A stretch of 64,000 bases of DNA from Betaproteobacteria bacterium. Its GTDB lineage: Bacteria > Pseudomonadota > Gammaproteobacteria > Burkholderiales > Ferrovaceae. The first letter of the stretch is position 1; each line of letters starts with the position of its first letter. The DNA lies in NCBI GenBank assembly GCA_028866015.1, contig JAGWIW010000008.1, forward strand, positions 1-64,000. Reading direction: 5' to 3'. The notes under the pieces are model-generated. The model had not been told where the DNA came from and searched no databases. It worked only from the letters and a program-made list of their open reading frames with translations. This document shows positions 42,906-56,079 of this stretch, in pieces. The position numbers and the translations under genes were made by a program.

Positions 42906-44109
42906 GGGTGTTTTCCTGTAGCGAGTGGGTGAAAGCAACCAGGCGGTGAGCGGCTTCCACCGTCTCCTCCAGGCTGCCAACCAGGGCAATGCGAATGCGC
43001 TGCTGGCCGGGGTTCGTTCCTTGTGCGGCACGGGCAAGCAGGCTGCCCGGGAGCACGGCCACATTGGCTGTGCGCAGCAGGCCGACTGCAAAATCAGTGT
43101 CGGAAACCGGTGTCCGGGCCCAGAAGTAGAAACCGGCTTCCGGCATTTCGAGAGGCAGATGCGGGTGGACGATGCGGTGGAAGGCTTCCATTTTTTCCCG
43201 GTACAGCCGGCGGTTTTCCAGCACATGGGCTTCGTCCCGCCAGGCGGTTTCGCTCGCAGCCTGGACAGCGGGATTCATGGCGCTGCCGTGGTAGGTGCGA
43301 TAGAGAGCAAAACGTTGCAGCAACTTGCGGTCGCCGGCAGCAAAAGCGGATCGCATGCCGGGAACGTTGGAGCGCTTGGACAGGCTTCCCATTGCAATCA
43401 GGCGAGGATAACCCGTGCGCCCCAGAGCCTGGGCGGCCTGGAGCGAGCCGAGCGGTGGGCGCGATTCGTCGGGATAGATTTCCGAATAGCATTCGTCACT
43501 CACGATGGAGAATCCATGGCGATCTGACAGCTCAAACAGGGTGCGCCACTCCTCCAGGGTCATCACGCGTCCGGTGGGGTTGCCGGGGGAGCAGGTGAAC
43601 ACCACCTGGGTCCGTGCCCAGACTGCGGAAGGAACCGAAGCATAGTCCACCAGGAAATCGTGTGCCGGATCGGCATTCACGAACCAGGGTTGTCCGCCGG
43701 CCAGAAGCGCTGCCCCTTCGTAGATTTGATAGAAGGGGTTCGGGCAGACGGCATAGGCATCCGGCCGGTCCGGGTCCATCAGCACCTGGGTCACGGAAAA
43801 CAGGGCTTCTCGGCTGCCCAGTGTGGGCAGCACTTCCGTGGCGGGATCGATGCTTGCCAGGCCGAAGCGACGCTGCAGCCAGTCAGCAATGGCTGCCCGC
43901 AGGCTGTCGCTTCCCAGGGTTGCCGGGTAATGGGACAAGCCGGACAGGTGCTGCGTCAGGGCTTCCTGGATGAAGGCTGGGGTGGCATGGCGCGGTTCCC
44001 CCACGGAGAGTGCGATCGGGGCCAGTCCTGGCGCAGGTTGTACGCCATGCATGAGTCGGCGCAGGCGCTCGAAAGGGTAAGGTTGCAGCCGCTCCAGGCG
44101 AGGGTTCAT
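42880..44109 (-). CDS. dapC: Succinyldiaminopimelate transaminase DapC
   Basis: A fold-type I PLP aminotransferase of 409 residues. The Schiff-base lysine is in [25 protein letters not shown] and SDECYSEIY are the other cofactor contacts. Placement directly upstream of dapD and dapE supports DapC, the dedicated succinyl-DAP transaminase of Betaproteobacteria, rather than a general aminotransferase. ATG 44109 lies ten bases after queF. Confidence 0.93.
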   Translation of the reverse strand: MNPRLERLQPYPFERLRRLMHGVQPAPGLAPIALSVGEPRHATPAFIQEALTQHLSGLSHYPATLGSDSLRAAIADWLQRRFGLASIDPATEVLPTLGSREALFSVTQVLMDPDRPDAYAVCPNPFYQIYEGAALLAGGQPWFVNADPAHDFLVDYASVPSAVWARTQVVFTCSPGNPTGRVMTLEEWRTLFELSDRHGFSIVSDECYSEIYPDESRPPLGSLQAAQALGRTGYPRLIAMGSLSKRSNVPGMRSAFAAGDRKLLQRFALYRTYHGSAMNPAVQAASETAWRDEAHVLENRRLYREKMEAFHRIVHPHLPLEMPEAGFYFWARTPVSDTDFAVGLLRTANVAVLPGSLLARAAQGTNPGQQRIRIALVGSLEETVEAAHRLVAFTHSLQENTHALSSTPD

Positions 44110-44119
44110 GGCAGTTTGC

Positions 44120-44539
44120 TCAGACCTGGGTTGGGGATGACGGCGCAAAAGTCAGCGGGGGGAGCGGAATGGCGGGAACCCAGCCGGGCGCACGATGTTC
44201 TGCCAGAACATGGGTGAAAATGCCCCCACGCACGTTCCAGCGTGCCAGCAGGCGCATGAAACGTGGGGATGTGGCGGCCACCAGTTCATCCAGGATCCGG
44301 TTCGTCACGGCTTCGTGGAACGCGCCCTCATTTCTGAAGGACCACAGGTAGAGCTTGAGGCTCTTCAGCTCCACATTGAGGGCTTCCGGTATGTAGTCGA
44401 GGGTGAGCCAGGCAAAGTCGGGCTGTCCCGTCTTGGGGCACAGACAGGTGAACTCCGGGAGTTCCATGTGGATCAGGTAGTCCCGTCCCGGATTCGGGTT
44501 GGGGAAAGTCTCCAAGGTTCGGCTGGGTTGCGAGGCCAT
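44120..44539 (-). CDS. queF: NADPH-dependent 7-cyano-7-deazaguanine reductase QueF
   Basis: QueF reduces preQ0 to preQ1 in queuosine synthesis. In the motif [13 protein letters not shown] the thioimide-forming cysteine is Cys34 and the acid Asp41. At 139 residues this is the single-domain (YkvM-like) form, about half the length of E. coli QueF. First gene of the dap operon, divergent from smc across only 67 bases. There is no obvious functional link to the dap genes. Confidence 0.95.
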   Translation of the reverse strand: MASQPSRTLETFPNPNPGRDYLIHMELPEFTCLCPKTGQPDFAWLTLDYIPEALNVELKSLKLYLWSFRNEGAFHEAVTNRILDELVAATSPRFMRLLARWNVRGGIFTHVLAEHRAPGWVPAIPLPPLTFAPSSPTQV

Positions 44540-44553
44540 TGGGGAGTCGTCCT

Positions 44554-44582
44554 ATTATCGGGTAAAATCCTCGCATTCTAAA
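44554..44582 (-). promoter_or_regulatory. Candidate promoter of the queF-dap operon
   Basis: Read on the minus strand, TTTAGA (44582-44577), 17 bases, then GATAAT (44559-44554) form a plausible sigma-70 promoter ending 15 bases before the queF ATG. On the opposite strand, TAAAAT at 44563-44568 may serve smc, so the two promoters would overlap. Confidence 0.45.
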
Positions 44583-44606
44583 CTTCTTTTGTCCATTGGC
44601 GCTCAA

Positions 44607-47600
44607 TTGCACCTCAAACACATCAAACTTGCAGGCTTCAAATCCTTTGCCGAACCCACCCAGATTCCTGTTCCGGGAAAATTGGTAGGCGTGGTCGGGC
44701 CGAACGGTTGCGGCAAATCCAACGTGATTGATGCCGTGCGCTGGGTTCTTGGAGAATCCCAGGCGCGCCACCTGCGCGGCGAAACGCTGCAGGACGTGAT
44801 TTTTGGGGGCACTGCCGATCGCAAGCCGCAAGGTCGCGCCAGCGTCGAACTGGTATTCGACAACACCGATGGCCGCGCACCCGGCCAGTGGTCCCAGTAT
44901 GCGGAAATCGCCGTGCGCCGCGTCCTGGCGCGCGATGGGGTCTCCAACTACTACATCAACAACGTACACGTGCGCCGGCGGGATGTTCAGGACATATTCA
45001 TGGGCACGGGGCTGGGGCCTCGGGCTTACGCCATCGTCGAACAGGGGATGATTTCCCGCATCGTCGAATCGAAACCCGAAGAGATAAGGGTGTTTCTGGA
45101 AGAGGCAGCCGGAATTTCCCGTTACAAGGATCGCAGGCGCGAAACCGAACTCAGGCTGCAGGACACGCGGGGCCATCTGACCCGGACGGAAGACATCACG
45201 CGTGAGCTGGGGCAGCAGATCGAGAAGCTCATCGGGCAGGCTGAAGTGGCCGGTCAGTGGCGTGCCCTGCAAGACGATTTGGCGCGTGCGCAGAACCTGC
45301 TGCTGTTCTCCCGCAAGCGTGATGCCGAAGCCAGCCGGGCACGCACCCAGCGCGACATCGAAAAAAACCAGATCGAGCTGGACGCGGCCATTGCCGGCCT
45401 GCGCGAACTGGAGCGGCGCATCGAGGAACAGCGTGCTGCGCACTATGGCGCCAGCGACATCCTCAACAACGCGCAAGGGGCACTCTATCAGTCCAACGCT
45501 GAAGTGACCCAGGCAGAAAACCGCTTGCAATCGCTGCGCAATGAACGCCGTCGCCTGGAAGGCGAAGTGGCAAGGCTGGAGCAGGAAATCGGCGAGGACC
45601 GTCACCGGATGGAGGCGGACCAGGCTTCCCTGGTCCGGTTGCAGGAGGAATTGCAACGGGCGCAGGAACTGGTCAGGGTGGCAACTGCAAGGGTTTCACA
45701 GGAACGTGAGTCCTGGCCGGCTGCAGAAGCGCAGAGCAAGGCTCGGCGCCAGGCACTTGACCAGGCGCGGCAGGAGGAAAGCCGGGTACAGGCAAAAATC
45801 AGCACCGCCCGCTCAGAACGCACGGCATCAGAGCGGTTGCAGGCGCAGCTTGGGGAACGGCGCGCCCGACTTGATGCGGAGCGGGGCCAATGGGTGGTCC
45901 CCGATACGCATCGTCTTGAAGGACTGGGTGTGCGCCTGCGCGAGATGGAAGTGGGCTGTTCCATCCTGGAGGCGGCCCGATTGGCTACGCAGGCCAGGGT
46001 GCTGCGTTGTGAGCGAACTTTTTCCGAAGCCCGGGAACAGGCCGATGGGGCCCATCGCGAACGGAACCGGCTAGAAGCGGAAACGGTTGCACTGGAGTCC
46101 CTTCAGGCCAAGCTGGGTGTAAAGGAACGGACCCAGAACCTGGTACGGCGGCATGGGCTGTCCGATCTGCCCATGTTCTGGCAGGGCATTGAAGTGGCTC
46201 CTGGTTGGGAGCCGGCGGTGGAAGCGGTTTTGGGTGCCCGTCTGCATGCGTTCCAGGGAGGCGACGCCAGCCGCCTGTCGCAATGGTCGGCCGATGAAAT
46301 ACCGGCTGGCATTGCGCTCTTCAGCCCGGAGGATGCCGCTGTGGGAGGGCGGATGTTTGAAGTGCCGCCGGGGTTGGAACCATTGCGCAACTTCGTGACA
46401 GTCCGCAATGGACATTGCGAAGGGGCACTCGAAACCTGGATGCATGGCGTTTTTGCGGCGACGGATTTGCGCGACGCGCTGGCCCAGGCCCCCCGTTTGC
46501 CTGCCGGGGTTGTTCTGGTGACTCCGGAAGGCCATCTGGTTGATCGCCATTCCGTTCTGTTTTTTGCGCCGCGAGACGAATTTCACGGCGCACTCTCCCG
46601 GGCCCGGGAAATTGAAGTGCGCCGTGCCGAACTCGAAAAGCAGGCCAGCCATTGTGTCGTGCTGGACGAAGCGCGCGCACGGGCAGAGTCGTTCCTTGCG
46701 GCAAGTCGCACCGATCAAACCGAGGCAGAACAGCGTTTGCGCGAGGCCGAGGCGGCGCGCCATGCGCTTGATGTGGAAAGAACGCGCCTGCAAGGCCTGA
46801 TCGAGCGGCATCAGCAGCGGGTACTCCAGGTGCAGGATGAGCTGGCGGAGCTGGAACGGCAGGAAACCCTGGAGCGTGAGCGGCTGCAACGCCATCAGGC
46901 CTTGCTTTCGGAAGCCGAACAGGAATTGACTGCCGCCAGGGAAGCGCTGGTAACTCTGGAACAGGCCTGGCGGGAGGCCGAACAAGCCCGGGAAATGAGG
47001 CGCAATGCCCTGCAGACGGCAGAAAAGGCGTTGCAGGAAGCGGGTTTCATGGAAAAGTCCGCAACCGAACGCATTGCTCATCTGGAAGATACCCGTCGGG
47101 CAGCCACGGAGCGCCTGGGGCAACGCCAACCCCGCCTGCAAGCCTTGCGCGACGAGCTGGCCGTAGCCCAGGAGGCACCGCTGGCCGAGGCGCTGCAAGC
47201 TGCCCTGACACAGCGGGCAGGCTGCGAGCAGGGCCTGACTGATGCCCGAGCTGCGCTCGATGCGTTGGCGGCTGACCTGCGAGAACTGGAAGAGCAGCGT
47301 CTGGCGGTGCAGCAACGCCAGGATCCTCTGCGCGCCAAGCTCGAAGAATTGCGCCTGCGCGAGCAGGAAGCGCGACTCAATGTCGAGCGGGCCCAGGAAA
47401 GTCTGGCGGCCAACCAGGCGGATGAAGCTGCCTTGGCCGAAATGCTGGAAAAAGGCGTGCGCAGCAGTACCCTGCAATCTGAGATCGACAGCCTCAATGA
47501 GCGCATATCCGCCTTGGGTGCAGTGAATCTGGCTGCTTTGGCCGAGCTGGAAGCTGCCCGCGAGCGCAAAACATGGCTCGATTCCCAGATGGCGGACTTG

Positions 47601-48137
47601 AAAGCTGCGGTTGAGACGCTGGAAAATGCCATGCGCAAGATCGACCGTGAAACCCGCGATCAACTGAAGGAAACGTTCGATCGCGTGAACGCCAGTTTCA
47701 GCAGCCTGTTTCCCACTCTGTTTGGCGGAGGACATGCGCGCATCGAGCTGACAGGAGATGAAATTCTCGATGCGGGAGTCCAGATCGTGGCGCAGCCTCC
47801 GGGCAAGAAAACAACCTCAATTCACCTGCTGTCGGGCGGAGAAAAGGCACTGACCGCCCTGTCGCTGGTGTTTTCCCTGTTCCAGCTCAATCCGGCGCCA
47901 TTCTGCCTGCTTGACGAAGTGGATGCGCCGCTCGATGACACCAACACAGAGCGCTTTGTGAGGTTGGTCCAGAAAATGGCGGAACAGACCCAGTTTCTGT
48001 TCATCACGCACAACAAGATTGCTATGGAAATGGCGGAGCAGTTGGTTGGGATCACCATGGCGGAATCCGGTGTTTCGCGCATGGTGGCCGTGGATATCGA
48101 AGAAGCTATTCGCATGGCAGAGAGTGTCGCTGCCTGA
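44607..48137 (+). CDS. smc: Chromosome partition protein Smc
   Basis: Smc is the ATPase of the condensin complex. Walker A GPNGCGKS is at 31-38; two long coiled coils flank a hinge at about 510-680 that begins with DLPMFWQGIEVAPGWE; the ABC signature LLSGGEKAL and Walker B FCLLDEVDAPLDD are near the C-terminus. Length is 1176 residues. The family start (x-LKHIKLAGFKSF) coincides with TTG 44607; TTG 44589 would add six residues. Neither has a Shine-Dalgarno and no ATG fits. Followed by zipA after 12 bases. Confidence 0.95.
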   Translation: MHLKHIKLAGFKSFAEPTQIPVPGKLVGVVGPNGCGKSNVIDAVRWVLGESQARHLRGETLQDVIFGGTADRKPQGRASVELVFDNTDGRAPGQWSQYAEIAVRRVLARDGVSNYYINNVHVRRRDVQDIFMGTGLGPRAYAIVEQGMISRIVESKPEEIRVFLEEAAGISRYKDRRRETELRLQDTRGHLTRTEDITRELGQQIEKLIGQAEVAGQWRALQDDLARAQNLLLFSRKRDAEASRARTQRDIEKNQIELDAAIAGLRELERRIEEQRAAHYGASDILNNAQGALYQSNAEVTQAENRLQSLRNERRRLEGEVARLEQEIGEDRHRMEADQASLVRLQEELQRAQELVRVATARVSQERESWPAAEAQSKARRQALDQARQEESRVQAKISTARSERTASERLQAQLGERRARLDAERGQWVVPDTHRLEGLGVRLREMEVGCSILEAARLATQARVLRCERTFSEAREQADGAHRERNRLEAETVALESLQAKLGVKERTQNLVRRHGLSDLPMFWQGIEVAPGWEPAVEAVLGARLHAFQGGDASRLSQWSADEIPAGIALFSPEDAAVGGRMFEVPPGLEPLRNFVTVRNGHCEGALETWMHGVFAATDLRDALAQAPRLPAGVVLVTPEGHLVDRHSVLFFAPRDEFHGALSRAREIEVRRAELEKQASHCVVLDEARARAESFLAASRTDQTEAEQRLREAEAARHALDVERTRLQGLIERHQQRVLQVQDELAELERQETLERERLQRHQALLSEAEQELTAAREALVTLEQAWREAEQAREMRRNALQTAEKALQEAGFMEKSATERIAHLEDTRRAATERLGQRQPRLQALRDELAVAQEAPLAEALQAALTQRAGCEQGLTDARAALDALAADLRELEEQRLAVQQRQDPLRAKLEELRLREQEARLNVERAQESLAANQADEAALAEMLEKGVRSSTLQSEIDSLNERISALGAVNLAALAELEAARERKTWLDSQMADLKAAVETLENAMRKIDRETRDQLKETFDRVNASFSSLFPTLFGGGHARIELTGDEILDAGVQIVAQPPGKKTTSIHLLSGGEKALTALSLVFSLFQLNPAPFCLLDEVDAPLDDTNTERFVRLVQKMAEQTQFLFITHNKIAMEMAEQLVGITMAESGVSRMVAVDIEEAIRMAESVAA

Positions 48138-48149
48138 CGGGGGAGTTGG

Positions 48150-51220
<3,071 letters not shown>

Positions 51221-51222
51221 CC

Positions 51223-52092
51223 ATGAAACCAATCAAGAAAGCCGTATTCCCGGTAGCGGGCATGGGCAGCCGCTTCCTTCCAGCCACCAAGGCCAGCCCC
51301 AAGGAAATGCTGCCCATCGTGGACAAGCCGCTAATCCAGTATGCAGCTGAAGAGGCGGTGGCGGCCGGCATCACTGAACTGATTTTTGTGACAGGGCGAG
51401 GCAAGCGGGCGATTGAAGATCACTTCGACAAGGCCTATGAACTGGAAGTGGAACTTGAGCAACGAGGGAAAACACGATTGCTGGAACAGGTGAGGAACCT
51501 GCTTCCTCCTGGGGTCAGTTGTGCTTACGTGCGTCAGGCAGAAGCACTCGGTCTTGGGCATGCCATTCTGTGTGCCGAACCGCTTGTGGGTGACGATCCT
51601 TTTGCCGTGCTGCTGGCTGACGACCTGATCGATGCCAAGGTGTCGGTTCTCCAGCAAATGGTGGAGTTGTACGAGAATACAGGCGCATCCGTGCTGGGGG
51701 TTCAGCAGGTTCCGCGGGAGCAGACGCGGCAGTACGGGATCGTGAAAACGGAAACGAGCGGAACTCTCCAGAAAATCGTTGGAATTGTTGAAAAACCCAG
51801 CCCGGAAGAAGCCCCATCCAATCTCGGCGTCGTTGGGCGTTATCTGCTTACGCCAGGCATTTTCGACAAATTGCGAAATGTGCGCCCTGGTGCCGGAGGC
51901 GAAATCCAGCTGACCGATGGCATTGCCGCCTTGTTGTCCGAACAGACGGTGCTGGCTTTGCCCTTCGACGGTGTGCGTTATGACTGTGGCAGCAAGCTGG
52001 GCTACCTGAAGGCCACAGTGGCCTACGGCGTCCGCCACGATGAGGCCGGTGAGGAATTCCGTTCCTGGCTGGCACACTCCGGACTGTTCTGA
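51223..52092 (+). CDS. galU: UTP-glucose-1-phosphate uridylyltransferase GalU
   Basis: GalU makes UDP-glucose for surface polysaccharides and lipopolysaccharide. The nucleotide-binding motif [19 protein letters not shown] is near the N-terminus, with VDKPLIQY after it; LADD and VEKP follow. Length is 289 residues. It starts two bases after ligA and ends just before def, so it is probably transcribed with smc-zipA-ligA. Confidence 0.94.
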   Translation: MKPIKKAVFPVAGMGSRFLPATKASPKEMLPIVDKPLIQYAAEEAVAAGITELIFVTGRGKRAIEDHFDKAYELEVELEQRGKTRLLEQVRNLLPPGVSCAYVRQAEALGLGHAILCAEPLVGDDPFAVLLADDLIDAKVSVLQQMVELYENTGASVLGVQQVPREQTRQYGIVKTETSGTLQKIVGIVEKPSPEEAPSNLGVVGRYLLTPGIFDKLRNVRPGAGGEIQLTDGIAALLSEQTVLALPFDGVRYDCGSKLGYLKATVAYGVRHDEAGEEFRSWLAHSGLF

Positions 52093-52093
52093 A

Positions 52094-52630
52094 ATGGCAG
52101 TCAGGGAAGTTCTGAGAATGGGGCACCCCCTGCTATTGCAGCAGGCAGAGCCGGTCACCCGTTTTGATACCCCCGAACTGCATGCGCTGCTTCAGGACAT
52201 GCGCGATACCATGGCCCATCTCGACGGCGCAGGACTGGCTGCGCCACAAATCGGCGTAAGCCTGCAGGTGGTCATTTTCGGCGTCAGTGCCAATCCACGC
52301 TATCCGGACGCAGAAACGGTACCGATGACGGTGCTGATCAACCCTGAACTCACGATGCTCGACGAAACGCAGGAAGACGGTTGGGAAGGCTGTCTGTCAG
52401 TCCCCGGTTTCCGGGGCGTGGTCCCCCGTTACACGCGGCTGCGCTACCGGGGGTTCGATGAAATGGGAAACCCGATCGATCGAACCGCAGAAGGGTTTCA
52501 TGCACGGGTGGTGCAACATGAGTGCGACCATCTGATCGGGGTGCTCTACCCCATGCGGGTGCGCGACTTCAGCCGTTTTGGCTTTACCGAAGTGCTTTTT
52601 CCGGGGCTTGCAGCAGACCGGGACGATTGA
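52094..52630 (+). CDS. def: Peptide deformylase Def
   Basis: Def removes the formyl group from nascent proteins. All three metalloenzyme motifs are present: [10 protein letters not shown] near 46-55, EGCLS at 98-102 and HECDH at 142-146. ATG 52094 lies just after galU and has no clear Shine-Dalgarno; 178 residues. There is no fmt beside it, so a second def next to fmt may exist elsewhere. Converges on glnD with a 12-base gap. Confidence 0.94.
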   Translation: MAVREVLRMGHPLLLQQAEPVTRFDTPELHALLQDMRDTMAHLDGAGLAAPQIGVSLQVVIFGVSANPRYPDAETVPMTVLINPELTMLDETQEDGWEGCLSVPGFRGVVPRYTRLRYRGFDEMGNPIDRTAEGFHARVVQHECDHLIGVLYPMRVRDFSRFGFTEVLFPGLAADRDD

Positions 52631-52642
52631 GGCCTTGCGCCT

Positions 52643-55204
52643 TCATTCTGCGAGTTCTTCCATCAGTTCCCGCTTGAGGAGCTCCTGCCCTGCGGGTGAC
52701 TCCACATCCTGCCCGGATATCAGGAAGGTATCTTCTGCCCGCTCACCCAGTGTGTTGATGCGGGCGCCATGCAGATGGATGCCATGGGTGACCAGGATGC
52801 GGGAAATGCGGTACAGCAGGCCTGGCCGATCACCGGCCACGATGGTCAGGGGACGGACCCAGTCGCGCTCCGGCTCGCCCAGGTGCACCATGACCGGAAT
52901 CGGGAAGTGGCGCAGATGCCTGGGAAGACGCCCCTTTTGTGGGGGTTCAAGCGGCATTTCGCTTTCAATTCGTTGCTGAAGCTCCGTTTCGATGCGCTTC
53001 AGGGTGTCGCGATAATGCTCGGCTTCTGCACTGCGATGCATGATCTGAAATGTATCCAGGGCATGACCATCCAGCGTGGTATGGATGCGCGCTTCCATGA
53101 TGGTGTAACCGATGCGGTCGAAATAGCCGCATATCCTTGCAAACAGCCCTTTTTGGTCAGGTGTGTAGATGAGGACCTGAAGTCCTTCACCCACCAGGGA
53201 CAAGCGGGCGCGTACCACCGGTTGTGTGGATGAGACGCGACTGTGCAGGCTGCGTGCGTGCCAGGCAATATCCTGGGCGTCGTGCCGCTGAAAATAGACA
53301 GGGTCGAGGGTTTTCCACAATTTGATGTCAGAAACGCTGGTGAATCCGTATTGGCGCAGGATGCGCAGCGCCTCTTGACGCTTTTCAGCAATGACACTGT
53401 CGAGGTCAGCGCCGGAACCTTGCAGGTGGCGCTGGGTTGCACGGTACAGGTCTTCCAGCAGCTTGCCTTTCCACGCATTCCAGACCTTGGGGCTGGTGCC
53501 CCGCACGTCAGCCACGGTCAGCAGGTAAAGCGCAGTCAGGTGCCGTTGGTCGCCCATGAGCTCCGCGAAACGGCTGATGACTTCAGGGTCAGAGAGGTCC
53601 TGTTTCTGGGCCACGGCCGACATCTGCAGATGATGTTGCACAAGCCAGGCCACGAAAGCACTGTCTGTACGGGATAAACCATGCCGCCGGCAAAAATAGC
53701 GGGCATCCGAGCATCCCAGGATGGAGTGATCACCGCCCCGGCCCTTGGCGATATCGTGGAACAGTGCAGCCAGGTAGAGCAGATCGACACGGTCGAACTG
53801 TCGCATGAGCATCGAACAAAACGGGAACTCATGGTCATATTGCGGGATGGCAAAGCGCCGAATGTTTCGCAGCACGCGCAGGATGTGTTCATCCACCGTA
53901 TAGACATGAAACAGGTCATGTTGCATCTGGCCTACGATTCGCCCGAAAACAGGGATATAGCGGCCAAGCACATCGCAGTAATTCATGCGGCGCAGCACAT
54001 CTGCCGTGCGCAAGGGTTGGCGCAGGATTTCCATAAACCGTTGCTGGTTGTCCGGGTTGGCGCGGAAGGCCGCATTGATGCGGTTTTTTCCGCGCCAGAC
54101 GGCACGCAGTGCCGTTGGGGTGAATCCACGTAAATTGGGATGCCGTTGCAACATCAGGAACCCTTCGAAAATCTGGTCGGGGTCCTGTTCGAAGAGATCG
54201 TCCGGAGTGGTTCCCAGCAGATCCCCCTGGCGCACGAAAGGTCCTTCCAGAGTCTCCGTTTTTACGGAGGTTTCCGGATGAACCAGCACGCGCAACTGTT
54301 CGATCAGGATGGTATTGAGCAGGAGCACGGACTTGGCTGTTTTGTAATAGGCCTGCATCAGCATTTCGCTGGCTCGCCGGTGGCCGTGATTGCGATAGCC
54401 CAGTTGTTCAGCAAGCGGCATCTGGTAGTCAAACAGGAGGCGGTCTTCGCGGCGGCCAGCCAGGTAATGCAGGCGGATGCGCAAGTCTTGCAGGAAACGC
54501 AGTTGGTGCCGGGCTTGCTGCACTTCACGCTCGGTGACCAGCCCCTCGTGCGCCAGACTGGCCCAGTTGGAGTCGAGTCCAGTGCCCCAGGCTATCCAGG
54601 TCACGGAATGCAGGTCGCGCAACCCTCCTGGTCCTTCCTTGATGTTGGGTTCCAGATTGAACGCCGTGTCGTTATGCTTGAGATGGCGAGCCCGCTGTTC
54701 GCCGATCTTGCCATTCACGAAGGCCGGCAGGTCGAGTGTCTGGCGCAGGGCAATGCGAAGTCGGGCAATGGCCCCGGGGTTTCCTGCCAGATAGCGCACA
54801 TCTGACAAGGTGGTGGCTATGGTCAGATCCTGCATGGCCTCAATCAGGCATTCGCTTTGGGTGCGGACGCTATGGCCGACTTCAAGACCGATATCCCACA
54901 GGGAGCCGATCAGTTGCTCAATGCATTGGGTTGTTTCGGAGTCCGCCGTATCAGGCAGCAGAAAAAGCAGGTCAATGTCTGAATAGGGGTAGAGTTCTCC
55001 GCGGCCGTATCCGCCGACTGCCGCAAGGGCTGCCCGCGATCCGATGGCAGACTGGTCCCACAGGCGGGTCAGTACGCCGTCCACGGTGCTGCGCCACCCG
55101 GACAGAAGCTTGGCCGGATTGGGGTTGCGCAGATAGGCTTGTTTCAGTGCTTCCCGGGTGTCGCCCAGCTGCTGTCGCAGGGCTTTGATGTCCGGTACAT
55201 TCAT
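52643..55204 (-). CDS. glnD: Bifunctional PII uridylyltransferase / uridylyl-removing enzyme GlnD
   Basis: GlnD is the nitrogen sensor that modifies PII. The nucleotidyltransferase motif GGYGRGEL is at 64-71 with the Asp pair in SDIDLL (76, 78); the HD phosphohydrolase motif HDIAKGRGGDHS is near residue 486; two ACT domains that sense glutamine occupy the last 190 residues. Length is 853 residues from ATG 55204, which overlaps the map stop as ATGA. An upstream extension of 25 residues lies inside map and is not GlnD-like. Confidence 0.96.
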   Translation of the reverse strand: MNVPDIKALRQQLGDTREALKQAYLRNPNPAKLLSGWRSTVDGVLTRLWDQSAIGSRAALAAVGGYGRGELYPYSDIDLLFLLPDTADSETTQCIEQLIGSLWDIGLEVGHSVRTQSECLIEAMQDLTIATTLSDVRYLAGNPGAIARLRIALRQTLDLPAFVNGKIGEQRARHLKHNDTAFNLEPNIKEGPGGLRDLHSVTWIAWGTGLDSNWASLAHEGLVTEREVQQARHQLRFLQDLRIRLHYLAGRREDRLLFDYQMPLAEQLGYRNHGHRRASEMLMQAYYKTAKSVLLLNTILIEQLRVLVHPETSVKTETLEGPFVRQGDLLGTTPDDLFEQDPDQIFEGFLMLQRHPNLRGFTPTALRAVWRGKNRINAAFRANPDNQQRFMEILRQPLRTADVLRRMNYCDVLGRYIPVFGRIVGQMQHDLFHVYTVDEHILRVLRNIRRFAIPQYDHEFPFCSMLMRQFDRVDLLYLAALFHDIAKGRGGDHSILGCSDARYFCRRHGLSRTDSAFVAWLVQHHLQMSAVAQKQDLSDPEVISRFAELMGDQRHLTALYLLTVADVRGTSPKVWNAWKGKLLEDLYRATQRHLQGSGADLDSVIAEKRQEALRILRQYGFTSVSDIKLWKTLDPVYFQRHDAQDIAWHARSLHSRVSSTQPVVRARLSLVGEGLQVLIYTPDQKGLFARICGYFDRIGYTIMEARIHTTLDGHALDTFQIMHRSAEAEHYRDTLKRIETELQQRIESEMPLEPPQKGRLPRHLRHFPIPVMVHLGEPERDWVRPLTIVAGDRPGLLYRISRILVTHGIHLHGARINTLGERAEDTFLISGQDVESPAGQELLKRELMEELAE

Positions 55205-55989
55205 GGAGGCGGAGGCGCTCCTTCCGACAAAGTCAGCACTTCGTAGCCAGAGTCCGTCACTAGAACGGTATGTTCCCATTGGGCCGACAGGCTGTGATCA
55301 GCGGTGACGATGGTCCAGCCATCAGCCAACTGCCGTATTTCACGCCGTCCCGCATTGATCATCGGTTCGATGGTGAAAATCATTCCGGGGCGAAGTACGA
55401 CGCCCGTGCCTTTGCGTCCATAATGCAAGACCTGGGGGTCCTCGTGGAAATTCCGGCCGATACCGTGACCGCAGAATTCGCGAACCACGCTGTAACCGGC
55501 ATTTTCGGCAAAAACCTGGATGGTATGCCCGATGTCCCCCAGGTGGCTGCCTGGCCGAACCTCACGGATGCCTAGCCACATGGCCTCATAAGTGATCCGG
55601 CACAGGCGTTGGGCCTGTTTGCTGGGTTCCCCCACCAGATACATCCGGCTGGTATCTCCATGGAAACCCTCCTTGATGACCGTGATGTCGATGTTGACGA
55701 TATCCCCCCCTTTCAACACCCTGGTGCCCGGAATGCCATGGCAAACCTGGTGATTGACCGAAGTGCAGATGGAGCTGGGGTAAGGGGTGTGACCCGGCGG
55801 GCAATAATTGAGGGGGGCAGGGATCGTACCTTGGACGTTTACCATATAGTCATGACAAAGTCGGTCCAGCTCGCCCGTCGTGATGCCAGGCTGCACATGG
55901 GGGGTAATGAAATCCAGCACTTCGGACGCCAGACGGCAGGCCACGCGCATGCTTTGGACTTCATCGGGGGTTTTGATGGAAATGGCCAT
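55201..55989 (-). CDS. map: Methionine aminopeptidase type I
   Basis: Map removes the initiator methionine after deformylation; its partner enzyme Def is encoded nearby. The M24 pita-bread fold ligands are visible in NIDITVIKEGFHGDTSRM, the CGHGIGRNFHEDP histidine region, IFTIEPMI and the C-terminal WEHTVLVT. Length is 262 residues. AGGAG lies very close to the ATG. Divergent from rpsB, with glnD downstream by an ATGA overlap. Confidence 0.96.
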   Translation of the reverse strand: MAISIKTPDEVQSMRVACRLASEVLDFITPHVQPGITTGELDRLCHDYMVNVQGTIPAPLNYCPPGHTPYPSSICTSVNHQVCHGIPGTRVLKGGDIVNIDITVIKEGFHGDTSRMYLVGEPSKQAQRLCRITYEAMWLGIREVRPGSHLGDIGHTIQVFAENAGYSVVREFCGHGIGRNFHEDPQVLHYGRKGTGVVLRPGMIFTIEPMINAGRREIRQLADGWTIVTADHSLSAQWEHTVLVTDSGYEVLTLSEGAPPPP

Positions 55990-56018
55990 GGCTCCTGATT
56001 CTTCAAGATCAAGTTTAA

Positions 56019-56027
56019 ATTATAGCA
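56019..56027 (-). promoter_or_regulatory. Extended -10 promoter for map-glnD
   Basis: On the minus strand, TGCTATAAT (56027-56019) is a consensus extended -10, 29 bases before the map ATG. The -35 is weak. It lies about 45 bases from the -10 of the divergent rpsB promoter, within the 230-base gap (55990-56219), the longest non-coding stretch in the window. Confidence 0.6.
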
Positions 56028-56043
56028 CCCGCAAAAGCCCGAC

Positions 56044-56073
56044 TTGTACCCTGACAGCCTGAAATGCTAGAAT
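56044..56073 (+). promoter_or_regulatory. Promoter of the rpsB operon
   Basis: TTGTAC (56044-56049), an 18-base spacer and TAGAAT (56068-56073) form a sigma-70 promoter; TGC directly before TAGAAT adds an extended -10. Transcription would start near 56080, leaving a leader of about 140 bases. Confidence 0.6.
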
Positions 56074-56079
56074 ATCGGG

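Noticed and set aside
46071-47735. Open frame of 554 codons antisense to smc
   Set aside because: Lies against the smc coiled coil; Gln/Phe/Leu-rich product without motif or ribosome site.
56051-56073. CTGACA as the -35 for rpsB
   Set aside because: Only 11 bases from TAGAAT; TTGTAC at 56044 with 18-base spacing plus an extended -10 fits better.
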